DNA of 64,000 nt from Cyanobium sp. Cruz-8D1 (GCF_024345975.1 NZ_JAGQCD010000019.1:1-64000); one strand, 5' to 3'; shown: positions 25,189 to 35,799, counted from the first letter of the stretch. Notes: a model not told the origin generated them from the sequence alone. Numbers and translations are program-made.

Positions 25189-25500
25189 ATGGCTGTGCAA
25201 CCAACCCGAGCTTTTCTCCACGAGGTGGTGACCAGCTCGACCAGTCCCGACGGAACGTTGTACGTCGTGGGGTACGTCTTTGATGCGGACCACGACAGGC
25301 ATCTGGTCTTTGCGACCAGCTCCAGCTTTGAGGATCCCAGGGTTCTGCCGTTGATGAAGGGCCAGGAGATCAACCTGACTTGTGGGAGTCCATGCCTGGA
25401 GGTGTTGCCCCTGAGCCAACAGAGTGAGGAAGTTCAGCATCAAGTGGCTGAGCAACTCGCGGAGCGGTCCTTCCAGCCATTGATCCTCACGGGAAGCTGA
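25189..25500 (+). CDS. Hypothetical protein
   Basis: 103 residues with good protein-like composition: GTLYVVGYVFDADHDRHLVFAT strands, then helical EEVQHQVAEQLAERS. A purine stretch GAGGAC precedes the ATG. It converges on the antiporter gene that ends at 25552. No family recognised. Two Cys near LTCGSPCLEV could form a small metal or redox site, which is speculation. Confidence 0.55.
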   Translation: MAVQPTRAFLHEVVTSSTSPDGTLYVVGYVFDADHDRHLVFATSSSFEDPRVLPLMKGQEINLTCGSPCLEVLPLSQQSEEVQHQVAEQLAERSFQPLILTGS

Positions 25501-25551
25501 CCTCATTCAGTGAGATGTCCCTGGGTGACAGTGTTTCGGCGACTGGAAGCT

Positions 25552-27252
25552 TCAGACCTTCTCCGACCTAAGGGTCACAGCCACATGGTCTGGATCGGTG
25601 CCTGGATGCAGGCAGGCAGCGCCGATCGCCAGCTGGCGCTGCGGGGCAGCTTGCGCCAGTAGGAACCCGAGGCTCTGTGCCGCTCGTTCCGGGCTGATTC
25701 CATGCGGCACCGGCAACCCGAGGAAGCGATGCAGCTGCTCCACGCTGGTGGCGGAGTGGAAGCTCAGCCGTAGGCCCGGCGGAATCTCGGCGGGCTCTGG
25801 ATCCGGATCGAACAGGCGATCGATCAGCGGCTCGAGATTCATGCGCATGGCCACAAAGACATGGTCACCCGGCATCAGCACCGTGGTGCCGCGGGGCATC
25901 ACCACCTCCCGGCCCCGCAGGATCAGCGAGACGACAACGCCATCGGGCAGGGCCAGATCACGCAGCCGCTGGCCGGCCACGTGGGTTCGCGCCTTCACGG
26001 TGTAATCGAGGATCTCGCCATCGACCTGGCGCAGGGCGTTGATCTCCACCGACATGGCCGGGGTGGGATCGGCGGGTCGGCCGATCTGCAGCCAGCGGGC
26101 CACCAGCGGCAGCGACCAGCCCTGAGTGATCGCTGAGATCAGCACCACGAAGAACACGGCATTGAAGATCTGGCCGCTCTTGGGCACCCCCGCCAGCAGG
26201 GGGAAGGTGGCCAGGGTGATCGGCACCGCCCCTTTGAGGCCCACCCAGGAGAGGAAGGTGAGCTCGCGGCGGCGGAACTGGAACGGCAGCGCCGACGCCC
26301 ACACGGCCAGGGGCCGGGCCACCAGGATCAGCACCAGGGCGATCAGCAGCCCTTCCCAGGCCACCGCCAGCAGGCGACTGGGAAAGCTGAGTAGTCCCAG
26401 CATCACAAACAGCACGATCTGCCCCAACCAGGCGGTGGCGTCGTGGAAGGAGAAGATGCCGCGCCGGAACACGATCGAGCTGCTGCCCAGCACGATCCCG
26501 GCGATGTAGACGGCCAGGAAGCCGCTGCCGCCCAGCACCGCCGCCAGCCCAAAGGCCACCAGACCAAAGGCGAGGGCCAGCAGTGGATAGAGGCCCGGGT
26601 AGTCGAGGTTGATGCGGTTGATTGACCAGGTGGCCAGGCGCCCCGTCAGCAGCCCGGCGAGGGTGCCCACGCCGAACTGGCCCACAAACAGCCACAACAG
26701 CGCCTGGGGCGAATCGGTGGTGCCGGTGATCACGCCGATCAGGCCGAGCGTGAGGAAGATCGCCATCGGATCGTTCGATCCGCTCTCCACTTCGAGGGTG
26801 GAGGTCAGCCGCTCGGGCAGCTTGAGGCCGCTGCTGCGCAGCACCGAGAACACCGCCGCCGCATCGGTGGAGCCGACGATGCTGCCCACCAGCAGCCCCT
26901 GCAGGAGCGGCAGCTTGAGCACCCAGGCGGCCGCCAGGCCCGTGATCAGGGAGGTGATCAGAACACCAATGGTGGAGAGGGCCAGGGCTGGCTTCCACAC
27001 CTTCTGCACCGAGGTGATCGACGTACGCAGGCCGCCGTCGAACAGGATCAGGGCGAGGGCAACGCTGCCGATGCTGTTGGCCAGGCTGTAGTTCTCAAAA
27101 GGAATGCGGCCCAGGCCTTCCGAGCCCGCCAGCATCCCCACCGAGAGGAACAGCACCAGCACGGGCACCCCGAGCCGGGCGGAGAACTTGCTGGAGGCGA
27201 TGCCGAGCAGCAGGAGCACGCCGGCCAGCAGCATCGCCAGGTTGATCCACAT
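25552..27252 (-). CDS. Potassium/proton antiporter, NhaP2/CvrA-type, with RCK_C domain
   Basis: 566 residues. About 12 membrane helices from residue 1 to 385, with CPA1-type signatures: LILFDGGLRTS, GSIVGSTDAAAVFSVLR and ESGSNDPMAIF (Asn-Asp ion site). Residues about 405-480 form a TrkA_C/RCK_C domain (HVAGQRLRDLALPDGVVV, VLMPGDHVFV), as in NhaP2/CvrA. It exchanges K+ (or Na+) for protons at the inner membrane. It is divergent from a CPA2-type antiporter gene 137 bases away. It looks full-length and chromosomal in style, so it may be cargo. Confidence 0.85.
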   Translation of the reverse strand: MWINLAMLLAGVLLLLGIASSKFSARLGVPVLVLFLSVGMLAGSEGLGRIPFENYSLANSIGSVALALILFDGGLRTSITSVQKVWKPALALSTIGVLITSLITGLAAAWVLKLPLLQGLLVGSIVGSTDAAAVFSVLRSSGLKLPERLTSTLEVESGSNDPMAIFLTLGLIGVITGTTDSPQALLWLFVGQFGVGTLAGLLTGRLATWSINRINLDYPGLYPLLALAFGLVAFGLAAVLGGSGFLAVYIAGIVLGSSSIVFRRGIFSFHDATAWLGQIVLFVMLGLLSFPSRLLAVAWEGLLIALVLILVARPLAVWASALPFQFRRRELTFLSWVGLKGAVPITLATFPLLAGVPKSGQIFNAVFFVVLISAITQGWSLPLVARWLQIGRPADPTPAMSVEINALRQVDGEILDYTVKARTHVAGQRLRDLALPDGVVVSLILRGREVVMPRGTTVLMPGDHVFVAMRMNLEPLIDRLFDPDPEPAEIPPGLRLSFHSATSVEQLHRFLGLPVPHGISPERAAQSLGFLLAQAAPQRQLAIGAACLHPGTDPDHVAVTLRSEKV

Positions 27253-27389
27253 GCGCTCTCCGCCGGCTCAGGCCGTCTGAGGTTGGCTCAGATGCGCGTG
27301 AACTGCAGCCAGGCAGCGCATCACTTCCTTGCGTGAAGCCCAACCGATGCTGGGCCCCTCTGAGCATGACCACAGCTTGGGCAGCACCC

Positions 27390-29063
27390 ATGACCTTCAG
27401 CACTGTCTTTCACGAGCTGGCCGCCATCCTGGTGATTGCCGGTGTGATCGGGGTCCTGGCCCTGAAGCTGCGCCAGCCGTTGATCATCAGTTACATCGTC
27501 ACCGGCATCGTGGCCGGTCCGGCGGTGCTGGGCTGGGCTTCCGGGGGCAGTGAGATCAAGCTGCTCTCCAGCATCGGCATCGCCGTGCTGCTGTTTGTGG
27601 TGGGCCTCAAGCTCGATGTGGGGCTGATCCGCTCGGTGGGGCCGGTGGCTCTGGCCACCGGTCTGGGGCAGATCGTGTTCACCGCGCTGTTCGGCTTTCT
27701 GCTCAGCCTTGGGCTTGGTTTTGCACCCGTGAAGGCGATTTACATCGCCGTGTGCCTCACCTTCTCCAGCACGATCATCATCGTCAAGCTGCTCTCCGAT
27801 AAACGGGAAATCGATTCACTGCACGGCCGCATCGCCGTGGGATTCCTGGTGGTGCAGGACATCGCCGTGATCCTGGCGATGATCCTGCTTACGTCCTTCA
27901 ACCCGGAGCAGGGCGGCGGTGGCTTTGTCGCCCAGGCGATCCGGCTGCTGCTCGTGGGCGCAGCGTTTGTGCTGGGCACCGTTGCCACCATGCGCTGGGT
28001 GATGCCACCGCTGCTGGGCCGCTTGGCTCAGAACCAGGAACTGCTGGTGCTGTTTGCCGTGGCCTGGGCGGTGGGGCTGGCGGCCCTGGCCGATGGCGTG
28101 GGGTTCAGCAAGGAGGTAGGAGCCTTCCTGGGCGGTGTGTCGATCGCCTCTACCGCCTACCGCGAAGCGATCGCCTCACGGCTCACCGGCCTGCGCGATT
28201 TTCTGCTGCTGTTCTTCTTCATTGATCTGGGCTCAGGTCTCAACCTCTCAGCAGCAGGGCTGCAACTTGGGCCCGCCATTGTGCTGTCGATCTTTGTGCT
28301 GGTGGGCAATCCATTGATCGTCGTGGCGATCATGGGTGTGATGGGCTACCGGCGCCGTACCGGTTTCCTGGCGGGTCTCACAGTGGCGCAGATCTCCGAG
28401 TTCTCGCTGATCCTGGCGGCGCTCGGTCTGCGGCTTGGCCAGATCGGCGAGGCGGAAGTGAGCCTCATCACGCTGGTGGGTGTGATCACGATTGCTCTCT
28501 CCACCTACATGATCCTGGGATCTGATCGGCTCTATGCCTGGTTGGAAGGACCGCTGCGCGTCTTTCAGCGGGCAACCCCATTCAGCGAACTGAAGGGCAG
28601 CATCAGTGGGCCCGCAAAGGTGGATGTCGTTCTGCTGGGTTTAGGCCGCTACGGCAGCGCGATTGTCCGTCAGCTGCGCGCCCACGATCTGTCGATCCTG
28701 GGCATCGATTTCGACCCCCAGGCCCTGCGGCTGGCCGCTGCGCAGGGACTACCGGTGCAGTACGGCGATTCGGAGGACCCTGAGTTCACGGCCTCCCTGC
28801 CGCTGTCCTCGGCCACCGTGGTGGTGAGCACCCTGCCCTCTCTGGAGAGCAATGCGGCCATCCGCCATGGCTTGGAATCTGCGGGCTTCCGGGGGCAGTT
28901 CATCGCCACCGCCCACGACGAGGCCGAGTTGGTGAAGCTGGAATTCATCGGAGCGCAGCGCACCCTGTTGCCGTTTCTCGATGCGGCCGAACGGGCGGCC
29001 GAGCTGATCGTGGACGACCTGCGGGAGCTGCAAAGGATGCAACCTGCAACCCTTGTGCCATAG
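27390..29063 (+). CDS. Cation/proton antiporter, KefB-type (CPA2) with RCK_N domain
   Basis: 557 residues from ATG 27390; an ATG at 27366 is possible. Residues 1-375 contain about 12 membrane helices with CPA2 motifs: LLFVVGLKLDVGLI, FSSTIIIVKLLSDK, DSLHGRIAVGFLVVQDIAV and SKEVGAFLGGVSIA. From about residue 405 a Rossmann TrkA_N/RCK_N domain follows (VVLLGLGRYGSAIVRQL, LGIDFDPQALR, YGDSEDPEF) and ends with AQRTLLPFLDAA. Probably K+ or Na+ efflux gated by nucleotide. Divergent from the CPA1-type antiporter; the 137-base gap probably holds both promoters. Confidence 0.85.
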   Translation: MTFSTVFHELAAILVIAGVIGVLALKLRQPLIISYIVTGIVAGPAVLGWASGGSEIKLLSSIGIAVLLFVVGLKLDVGLIRSVGPVALATGLGQIVFTALFGFLLSLGLGFAPVKAIYIAVCLTFSSTIIIVKLLSDKREIDSLHGRIAVGFLVVQDIAVILAMILLTSFNPEQGGGGFVAQAIRLLLVGAAFVLGTVATMRWVMPPLLGRLAQNQELLVLFAVAWAVGLAALADGVGFSKEVGAFLGGVSIASTAYREAIASRLTGLRDFLLLFFFIDLGSGLNLSAAGLQLGPAIVLSIFVLVGNPLIVVAIMGVMGYRRRTGFLAGLTVAQISEFSLILAALGLRLGQIGEAEVSLITLVGVITIALSTYMILGSDRLYAWLEGPLRVFQRATPFSELKGSISGPAKVDVVLLGLGRYGSAIVRQLRAHDLSILGIDFDPQALRLAAAQGLPVQYGDSEDPEFTASLPLSSATVVVSTLPSLESNAAIRHGLESAGFRGQFIATAHDEAELVKLEFIGAQRTLLPFLDAAERAAELIVDDLRELQRMQPATLVP

Positions 29064-29127
29064 AGCCGGTCTTCTGTCAGCAAGGCCCTTTGGTGTCCTG
29101 ACGAGCATCCCTATCGGAATTTTTCCC

Positions 29128-29958
29128 TCAGCGCACCTCCCGGTGCGACACGAGGAAGGCCTCAATCCAGTCGTGGTGACACTTCTGGTTGATCCGATCG
29201 GCGATCGTCACCGCCTCGTCGGGCACCTGGAACCGCTTGCGGAAGGCCCGGGTGAGGCTCTCCAGCTGGGGCCGGGGTAGCGCCCGCAGGGTGCTGTGGA
29301 GGCGCTGGATCGTTCCGGCATCGAGGGCCACCTGGCCGGGGTCGACCAGGGCCGGGGGATGTGAAGTCGAGGCCGTGGCCTGGGTGCGGCATTGGGCCGG
29401 GGATGCAGTGGTGGGGGAGGGAGCGCCAGCCGCCGCCCGGCTCACGGGAGGCTGCTGCCCTCCTGGCCGCTGGGCTCCATCACCCTGGCCCGCTGCGCTG
29501 CTGACCTGCCGCTGCGCCTTGTCGTAGAGCGCCAGGCCAAACGGGTTCCCGAAGGTCATCAGCGCCCGCTTCATGGCGTCCGTCTCGGCCTCCTTGAGGG
29601 CGGACTCATGGGCCTGGCCCAGGTCCACGTCGATGCCGTGGCCGGCGCCGCTGCCCTCGCGGATCAACTGGGCACCGGTGCCCTCACCGACGGTGATGCG
29701 CACGCGGGCGGTGTAGGTAACGCCCCAGCCGGGGCGCTGGTCCCGGCCGATGGTCCGTTCGCTCTGGTTGACGCAGCGGAGGGCGACGGTTTCGCGCTGC
29801 CAGCCGTCAAAGCCAAAGATGCGATTGGCCTCGGCGATCACCTGCCAGCCCTCCAGATAGCTGACGGAGCTGCGGCCCTGCTCCCGCTGGCGCACCTTGG
29901 CGCGATCGAGGGGGGCGGCGAGGGCAGTGATCTGTTCAGGGGAGAAGGTGCAGGTCAT
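29128..29958 (-). CDS. Rad52/22-family single-strand annealing protein
   Basis: 276 residues. Residues about 12-150 show the Rad52/Rad22 core: REQGRSSVSYLEGWQVIAEA, FGFDGWQRET, TYTARVRITVG and the helix SALKEAETDAMKRALMTFG followed by NPFGLALYD. A low-complexity Pro/Thr/Gln linker (about 155-205) leads to a C-terminal helical part. Such proteins anneal complementary single strands in phage-type recombination and repair. It is the first of a minus-strand block with other phage-type genes (30019-31560). Confidence 0.85.
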   Translation of the reverse strand: MTCTFSPEQITALAAPLDRAKVRQREQGRSSVSYLEGWQVIAEANRIFGFDGWQRETVALRCVNQSERTIGRDQRPGWGVTYTARVRITVGEGTGAQLIREGSGAGHGIDVDLGQAHESALKEAETDAMKRALMTFGNPFGLALYDKAQRQVSSAAGQGDGAQRPGGQQPPVSRAAAGAPSPTTASPAQCRTQATASTSHPPALVDPGQVALDAGTIQRLHSTLRALPRPQLESLTRAFRKRFQVPDEAVTIADRINQKCHHDWIEAFLVSHREVR

Positions 29959-30018
29959 GACGGCGATGGGATGAGGTGAAGGAGGTGAGGCGTGATGGAG
30001 GGATGGCAGGTGAGCGGC

Positions 30019-30258
30019 TCAGCTGGTCGCACCGTGAGGTGCGCTTGGCAGCGCAGCGGCTTCTGGGTTGAGGGGTTCGATCAGCAGCCAGCAGGGCGGC
30101 TCGCTGCAGTGGATGTGTTGGAGCGAGGGCCTACGGCTGCCCTTGCGGGTGATCGGCACCACCCAGCTGCACAGGCGGGTTGACCAGATGTGGCCCCTGG
30201 GCCGTGGGCTGGTGGGGCTGGTGTTGCTGGTGGCGCTGGCGTAGCGGGATAAATCCAT
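30019..30258 (-). CDS. Small hypothetical protein carrying the 34-bp repeat at its end
   Basis: 79 residues from ATG 30258. A Ser/Thr-rich start (SATSNTSPTSPRPRGHIWS) precedes SWVVPITRKGSRRPSLQHI and CSEPPCWLLIEP. The last residues (ALPSAPHGATS) are encoded by the dispersed 34-bp repeat, the same peptide style as in the XRE-like protein. Function unknown. It is upstream of the Rad52-type gene with a 60-base gap. Confidence 0.45.
   Translation of the reverse strand: MDLSRYASATSNTSPTSPRPRGHIWSTRLCSWVVPITRKGSRRPSLQHIHCSEPPCWLLIEPLNPEAAALPSAPHGATS
30023..30056. repeat. 34-bp dispersed hairpin repeat, copy 2
   Basis: 33 of 34 bases match 23652-23685. The hairpin CGCACC-GTGA-GGTGCG keeps the stem while the loop changes from GAGA to GTGA, both GNRA type. 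It overlaps the 3' end of the small gene at 30019. Confidence 0.75.
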
Positions 30259-30341
30259 GGCTTCTCGTGATGGGTAATGGGTACCAGTGATGGCTCTGAT
30301 GGGGAACACATGGGCCCGCTCCTGCAGCAGACCCACGTGAA

Positions 30342-30360
30342 AGGGGGGTTCTGCCCCCCT
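30342..30360 (-). terminator. Probable terminator
   Basis: On the minus strand AGGGGGG, loop CAGAA, CCCCCCT form a stem followed by TTCACG. It lies just past the stop at 30367 of the Gp157-family gene. The T-run is short, so termination may be partial. Confidence 0.55.
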
Positions 30361-30366
30361 GGCCCT

Positions 30367-30987
30367 TCAGGTGATGCGCCAGCTGCGGCGGGAGAGGAGC
30401 TGGGCGCCGGTGATCTGGCGGCCGGCCTTGAGGGCTTCCTTGATGGCGGCCTTATCCGGCTGGCTGGTGGTTTTGACCGTGAGCCACGCCGGATCGAGGG
30501 CCTGCTCGTCGGCGATTACGACGGCCGAGGACTTGCGGCTGCTGAGCTCGTGATTCGGGAACGAGAAGCGGGTGGCCGCCGGCTGCAGGCGGGTGAGGAC
30601 CAGCACCAGCGATTCCTCCAGGGCATCGGCCCGACTGCCATCGGAACGCGACAGCTCCGTGAGCCGCTTGGCCTGCTGCTGGCGGTAAGCGGCCTGGCCG
30701 CGCAGGTGCTCGATCACCCAGCAGGTGGCATCGGCCTTGGCCGCCAGGGCGGCCTTGTTGCCCTCCTCGGCCAGCAGGGCGGCCTCCAGCTCGGCGAGGG
30801 CCTGGGCTCGGGCATCTTCGTCGTCGGCTTCCAGCTGCTGGGCCAGCTGGCCGATGGCGGTGGTGAGCTCCTGGGCCTCGATGCCCAGCTGCCACAAGGA
30901 GCCGGTGCGCTGCAGGGAGCAGGACGGCCCGGCGGCCTGGGGGAGAGCAGAGGAGAGAGGAGCAGCGGGGGCAGTAAGAACGGCCAT
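30367..30987 (-). CDS. Siphovirus Gp157-family protein
   Basis: 206 residues from ATG 30987. The N-terminal half is a long coiled coil (LTTAIGQLAQQLEADDEDAR, ALLAEEGNKAALAAKADA), followed by the family's TCWVIEHLRGQAAYRQQQAKRL region and a C-terminal module DPAWLTVKTTSQPDKAAIKE, ending QITGAQLLSRRSWRI. This is the layout of phage Gp157, associated with phage resistance or replication functions of unknown mechanism. It is in the same minus-strand block as Rad52, as often seen in phage early regions. Confidence 0.75.
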   Translation of the reverse strand: MAVLTAPAAPLSSALPQAAGPSCSLQRTGSLWQLGIEAQELTTAIGQLAQQLEADDEDARAQALAELEAALLAEEGNKAALAAKADATCWVIEHLRGQAAYRQQQAKRLTELSRSDGSRADALEESLVLVLTRLQPAATRFSFPNHELSSRKSSAVVIADEQALDPAWLTVKTTSQPDKAAIKEALKAGRQITGAQLLSRRSWRIT

Positions 30988-31038
30988 GGGGTGGTGAATG
31001 GGGATTAGGGACAAGAAGAACGGGGCGGCGATTGCCGC

Positions 31039-31560
31039 TCAAGCGGCGAGGGGCTCGGGCGAGAACGGCGGCGGCACTTCCATCACCACCACCGGCACCG
31101 GCGAACGGAAGGAGCAGCGGCGGGCCTGCTGAACCAGCGAGGCCGTGCCCGGCCCACCGGGGAAGGCAATCACCAGCACCGAGACGCTGAAGGCTGGGGA
31201 GGTGTGGGCCTGGGCTTCCACCAGGGCCTGCTCAAGCAGAAGGCGATTGCGGATGGGGCCAGCACTGCGGCCATAGCGGCGCCAATCAGCGGCGAGGGAC
31301 TGAACCCGCCAGCCGAGCTGATGGGCCGCACGACCGATGGCGCGATCAGCGCCACGGGCCCCGCCATGAAGCAGCAGATGGACAGGCCGGCCACCGCTGC
31401 GCTGGAGCAGGGCGGAGGCGATGCGCTCCTGAGGCCAGACGAGATCACGGCCACCGGCGGCGACGATGACGACCGAGCGATGCGCCAGCACCGGCGGCGG
31501 CAGGAGACCAGGGAGAGGCAATGCAGCGGCCTGGGCCACTGCAGCAGAGGACAAGCTCAT
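31039..31560 (-). CDS. SLOG-family (DUF2493-like) nucleotide-binding protein
   Basis: 173 residues. Core motifs: VVIVAAGGRDLVWPQERIAS (strand and phosphate loop), HLLLHGGARGADRAIGRAA, DWRRYGRSAGPIRNRLLLEQ and VIAFPGGPGTASLVQQARR. These fit the YspA/cpYpsA-related SLOG fold, which binds nucleotides or ADP-ribose-like ligands; members are often phage or plasmid coded. The ligand is unknown. A LexA-like box with a TAGAAT -10 lies about 85 bases upstream, suggesting SOS control. Confidence 0.75.
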   Translation of the reverse strand: MSLSSAAVAQAAALPLPGLLPPPVLAHRSVVIVAAGGRDLVWPQERIASALLQRSGGRPVHLLLHGGARGADRAIGRAAHQLGWRVQSLAADWRRYGRSAGPIRNRLLLEQALVEAQAHTSPAFSVSVLVIAFPGGPGTASLVQQARRCSFRSPVPVVVMEVPPPFSPEPLAA

Positions 31561-31645
31561 GAGCTACAGAGCAAACGAACGGGGCAAGTTGTCCGAGAAT
31601 TTCGTTGCCGCAGGCGATGGGCTCGTGGCCTTTGGCGCAGCCCTT

Positions 31646-31667
31646 ATTCTACCAGTACAAACGCACT
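31646..31667 (-). promoter_or_regulatory. LexA-like box with -10 for the SLOG gene
   Basis: On the minus strand the box reads AGTGCGTTTGTACT (31654-31667), one mismatch from RGTACNNNDGTWCB. TAGAAT (31646-31651) would be the -10. It resembles the box at 24597-24610. Confidence 0.5.
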
Positions 31668-32104
31668 AAGTAGCGAGCAAAGTGGCTGCGGGGCAATGGA
31701 TCTACGCAAAACAAAGCCATGTGCGAGCGGCCTGAAAGCTGATAAGCAAGACCGCCAGATTCAGCACTGAATGCCCAGCTGGCCGCGCAGTCGCGCGAGG
31801 AAACTTGGAGCATTCCCCTGCCCCATTGATGCGGGCGAATGCCCGGCCACCGCAGCCGCGGGAGAGCGGCCCTGCCCGCCACCCCCACACCGGCCCCGGA
31901 GCGGAGGGCGGCGGCGGCTGGCCGATGCAGGCCACGGCGTAGCCGTGGCACGCTGAAGGACGGCCGTCGCCGACCGGAGCCTTTCGGTGTCTGCAGAGCT
32001 TTACGGCATGGCCGTCTTCATGGCCGAGCCCGGTGGAGCAGAACAACCAGAGCGGTTCGGTGCCCCCGGTGCCGCGCGTGGACGCGGGGGACTTCTGCTC
32101 GAAC

Positions 32105-32131
32105 CTTGAATTCGCCTGCGCCTAATTCAAG
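32105..32131. repeat. Inverted repeat near the att site
   Basis: CTTGAATT (32105-32112) and AATTCAAG (32124-32131) are perfect 8-bp arms with an 11-base spacer, in non-coding sequence. Possibly an operator or recombination-directionality site. Confidence 0.4.
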
Positions 32132-32266
32132 AAAGCTCCCCTTCCCTTGAACAAGACGCCTGCTGGTCAGCGGGGGGTCTCGCACGTCCCACGCCGGTCT
32201 CGGTCGCAATTTGTTTGATGGGCCAGCTCCGAGGCCTTCCTGGCCGTTAGGCAGCTTTCAGGGGCA

Positions 32267-32289
32267 AAACATCTCACCAAACATCTCAC
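32267..32289. repeat. Tandem 11-bp direct repeat, possible integrase arm-type sites
   Basis: AAACATCTCAC occurs at 32267-32277 and again at 32279-32289, one base apart. It lies about 60 bases from the tRNA fragment. Closely spaced direct repeats beside an attachment core are typical of arm-type or Xis sites. Confidence 0.5.
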
Positions 32290-32347
32290 ATAGGGCTTTT
32301 CTGCTGTTGAGAAGCCAGCTCTAGCAATGAGACTGGGCGATTTATAG

Positions 32348-34547
<2,200 letters not shown>

Positions 34548-34594
34548 GGGTAGGTCGGGCTTCCGGAAGCTGCCGCCGGGGGTTCAATGGGGCC

Positions 34595-35353
34595 ATGGCC
34601 AGTGCTGAAGCTTCCCTGCTGCCGCCCGAGGAGGGCCGACCGCCCCAGCGGGTGCGGCCGGGGTTGTGGCTGTTCGCCCCCAGCCGGGAGAGCCAGGGGG
34701 GCAGTGCCTGGCTGCTCGAGGCGTCCAGTGCCGATCTGCTCATCGACTGCCCCGCCTTCACCCGGGCCAACCTGCAGTTCCTGGCCGACCGCCCGCGCCA
34801 GCCGCAGGGCGCGGGCGGGGAGGCCCGGGCCTGGATCCTGCTCACCGGCCGCGGCGGCCATGGCCGCTGCCGCCGCCTGCAGCAGGCCCTGGGATGGCCG
34901 GTTGTGGTGCAGGAGCAGGAGGCCTACCTCCTGCCCGGTGTGGATCCGCTGCATACCTTCACCAGCGAGCACCGGCTCGGCCCGGACGTGCGTTTGCTCT
35001 GGACCCCCGGACCCTCCCCCGGGGCCTGTGTCGTGCATGTCTCCCCGCTGGGCGGCGTCGGCCCGGACGGGCTGTTCTGCGGCCGACTGCTGGTGCCGCT
35101 GGCGCCGGGCCGCGTGGCCCCCCTGCGCCAGGGGGGCACTTTTCACTGGGGACGCCAGCTCCGGAGCCTGGAACGCCTGCGCCAGTGGCTGCCGGCCGGG
35201 TCCCCCGACTGGATCGCCAGCGGCGCCGGACTGGGGGCCCTGAGGGGGGCGAAGTTGGTGGAGCAGGGTGCCTCCCAGCTATGGGACCTGGATCTGGAGG
35301 CCCTGGCTCTTCAGCCCCCCGGCGGGCCCATGGCCCCCAAACCGCTGTCATGA
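34595..35353 (+). CDS. Metallo-beta-lactamase-fold protein with degenerate metal site
   Basis: 252 residues from ATG 34595. The MBL fold is visible in LLEASSADLLIDCPAF, ARAWILLTGRGGHGRC, VRLLWTPGPSPGACVVHV and GLFCGRLLVP. The usual HxHxDH metal motif is replaced by GRGGHGRC, so it probably lacks normal hydrolase activity. Conserved small MBL-fold proteins of this kind occur in marine cyanobacteria, though the role is unknown. Divergent from glgX with a 47-base gap, upstream of hup. Confidence 0.6.
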   Translation: MASAEASLLPPEEGRPPQRVRPGLWLFAPSRESQGGSAWLLEASSADLLIDCPAFTRANLQFLADRPRQPQGAGGEARAWILLTGRGGHGRCRRLQQALGWPVVVQEQEAYLLPGVDPLHTFTSEHRLGPDVRLLWTPGPSPGACVVHVSPLGGVGPDGLFCGRLLVPLAPGRVAPLRQGGTFHWGRQLRSLERLRQWLPAGSPDWIASGAGLGALRGAKLVEQGASQLWDLDLEALALQPPGGPMAPKPLS

Positions 35354-35500
35354 GTGGACTTTTCTGGTTGCGGCCCCGCCGCAAGACCCATACGATTGGC
35401 GCGCTGAGCGCATCGGGCGGTCGGGGACTTCCGATTCGCCTCCAACACTCGACGTCCCGAACCCCGCCATCGCCACTTATCCGGAGGCTTCTCCAGAACA

Positions 35501-35776
35501 ATGAACAAAGCTGATCTCGTCAACATCGTGGCTGCCCGCACGGAGCTCACCAAGACCGACGTCTCCCTCGTGGTGGATGCCGCCATCGAAACCATCGTTG
35601 ATTCGGTGGTCGAAGGGAAGAAGGTGTCCATCCTCGGTTTCGGTTCCTTTGAGCCCCGGGAGCGTTCCGCCCGCCAGGGTCTGAATCCCAAAACCGGCGA
35701 GAAGATCAAGATTCCCGCCAAGCGCGTGCCCGCCTTCACCGCCGGCAAGCTGTTCAAGGACAAGGTTCAGGGCTGA
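35501..35776 (+). CDS. hup: DNA-binding protein HU
   Basis: 91 residues, the normal HU length. Typical blocks: MNKADLVNIVAA, TKTDVSLVVDAAIETI, KVSILGFGSFEPRERSARQG and the DNA arm NPKTGEKIKIPAKRVPAFTAG. It bends and compacts DNA as a dimer. A clear Shine-Dalgarno (CCGGAGG) precedes the ATG. Downstream, 23 bases away, is the glutamyl-Q synthetase gene on the same strand. Confidence 0.97.
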   Translation: MNKADLVNIVAARTELTKTDVSLVVDAAIETIVDSVVEGKKVSILGFGSFEPRERSARQGLNPKTGEKIKIPAKRVPAFTAGKLFKDKVQG

Positions 35777-35799
35777 TCTGCTCCAGCGTTCGTTTGGCC

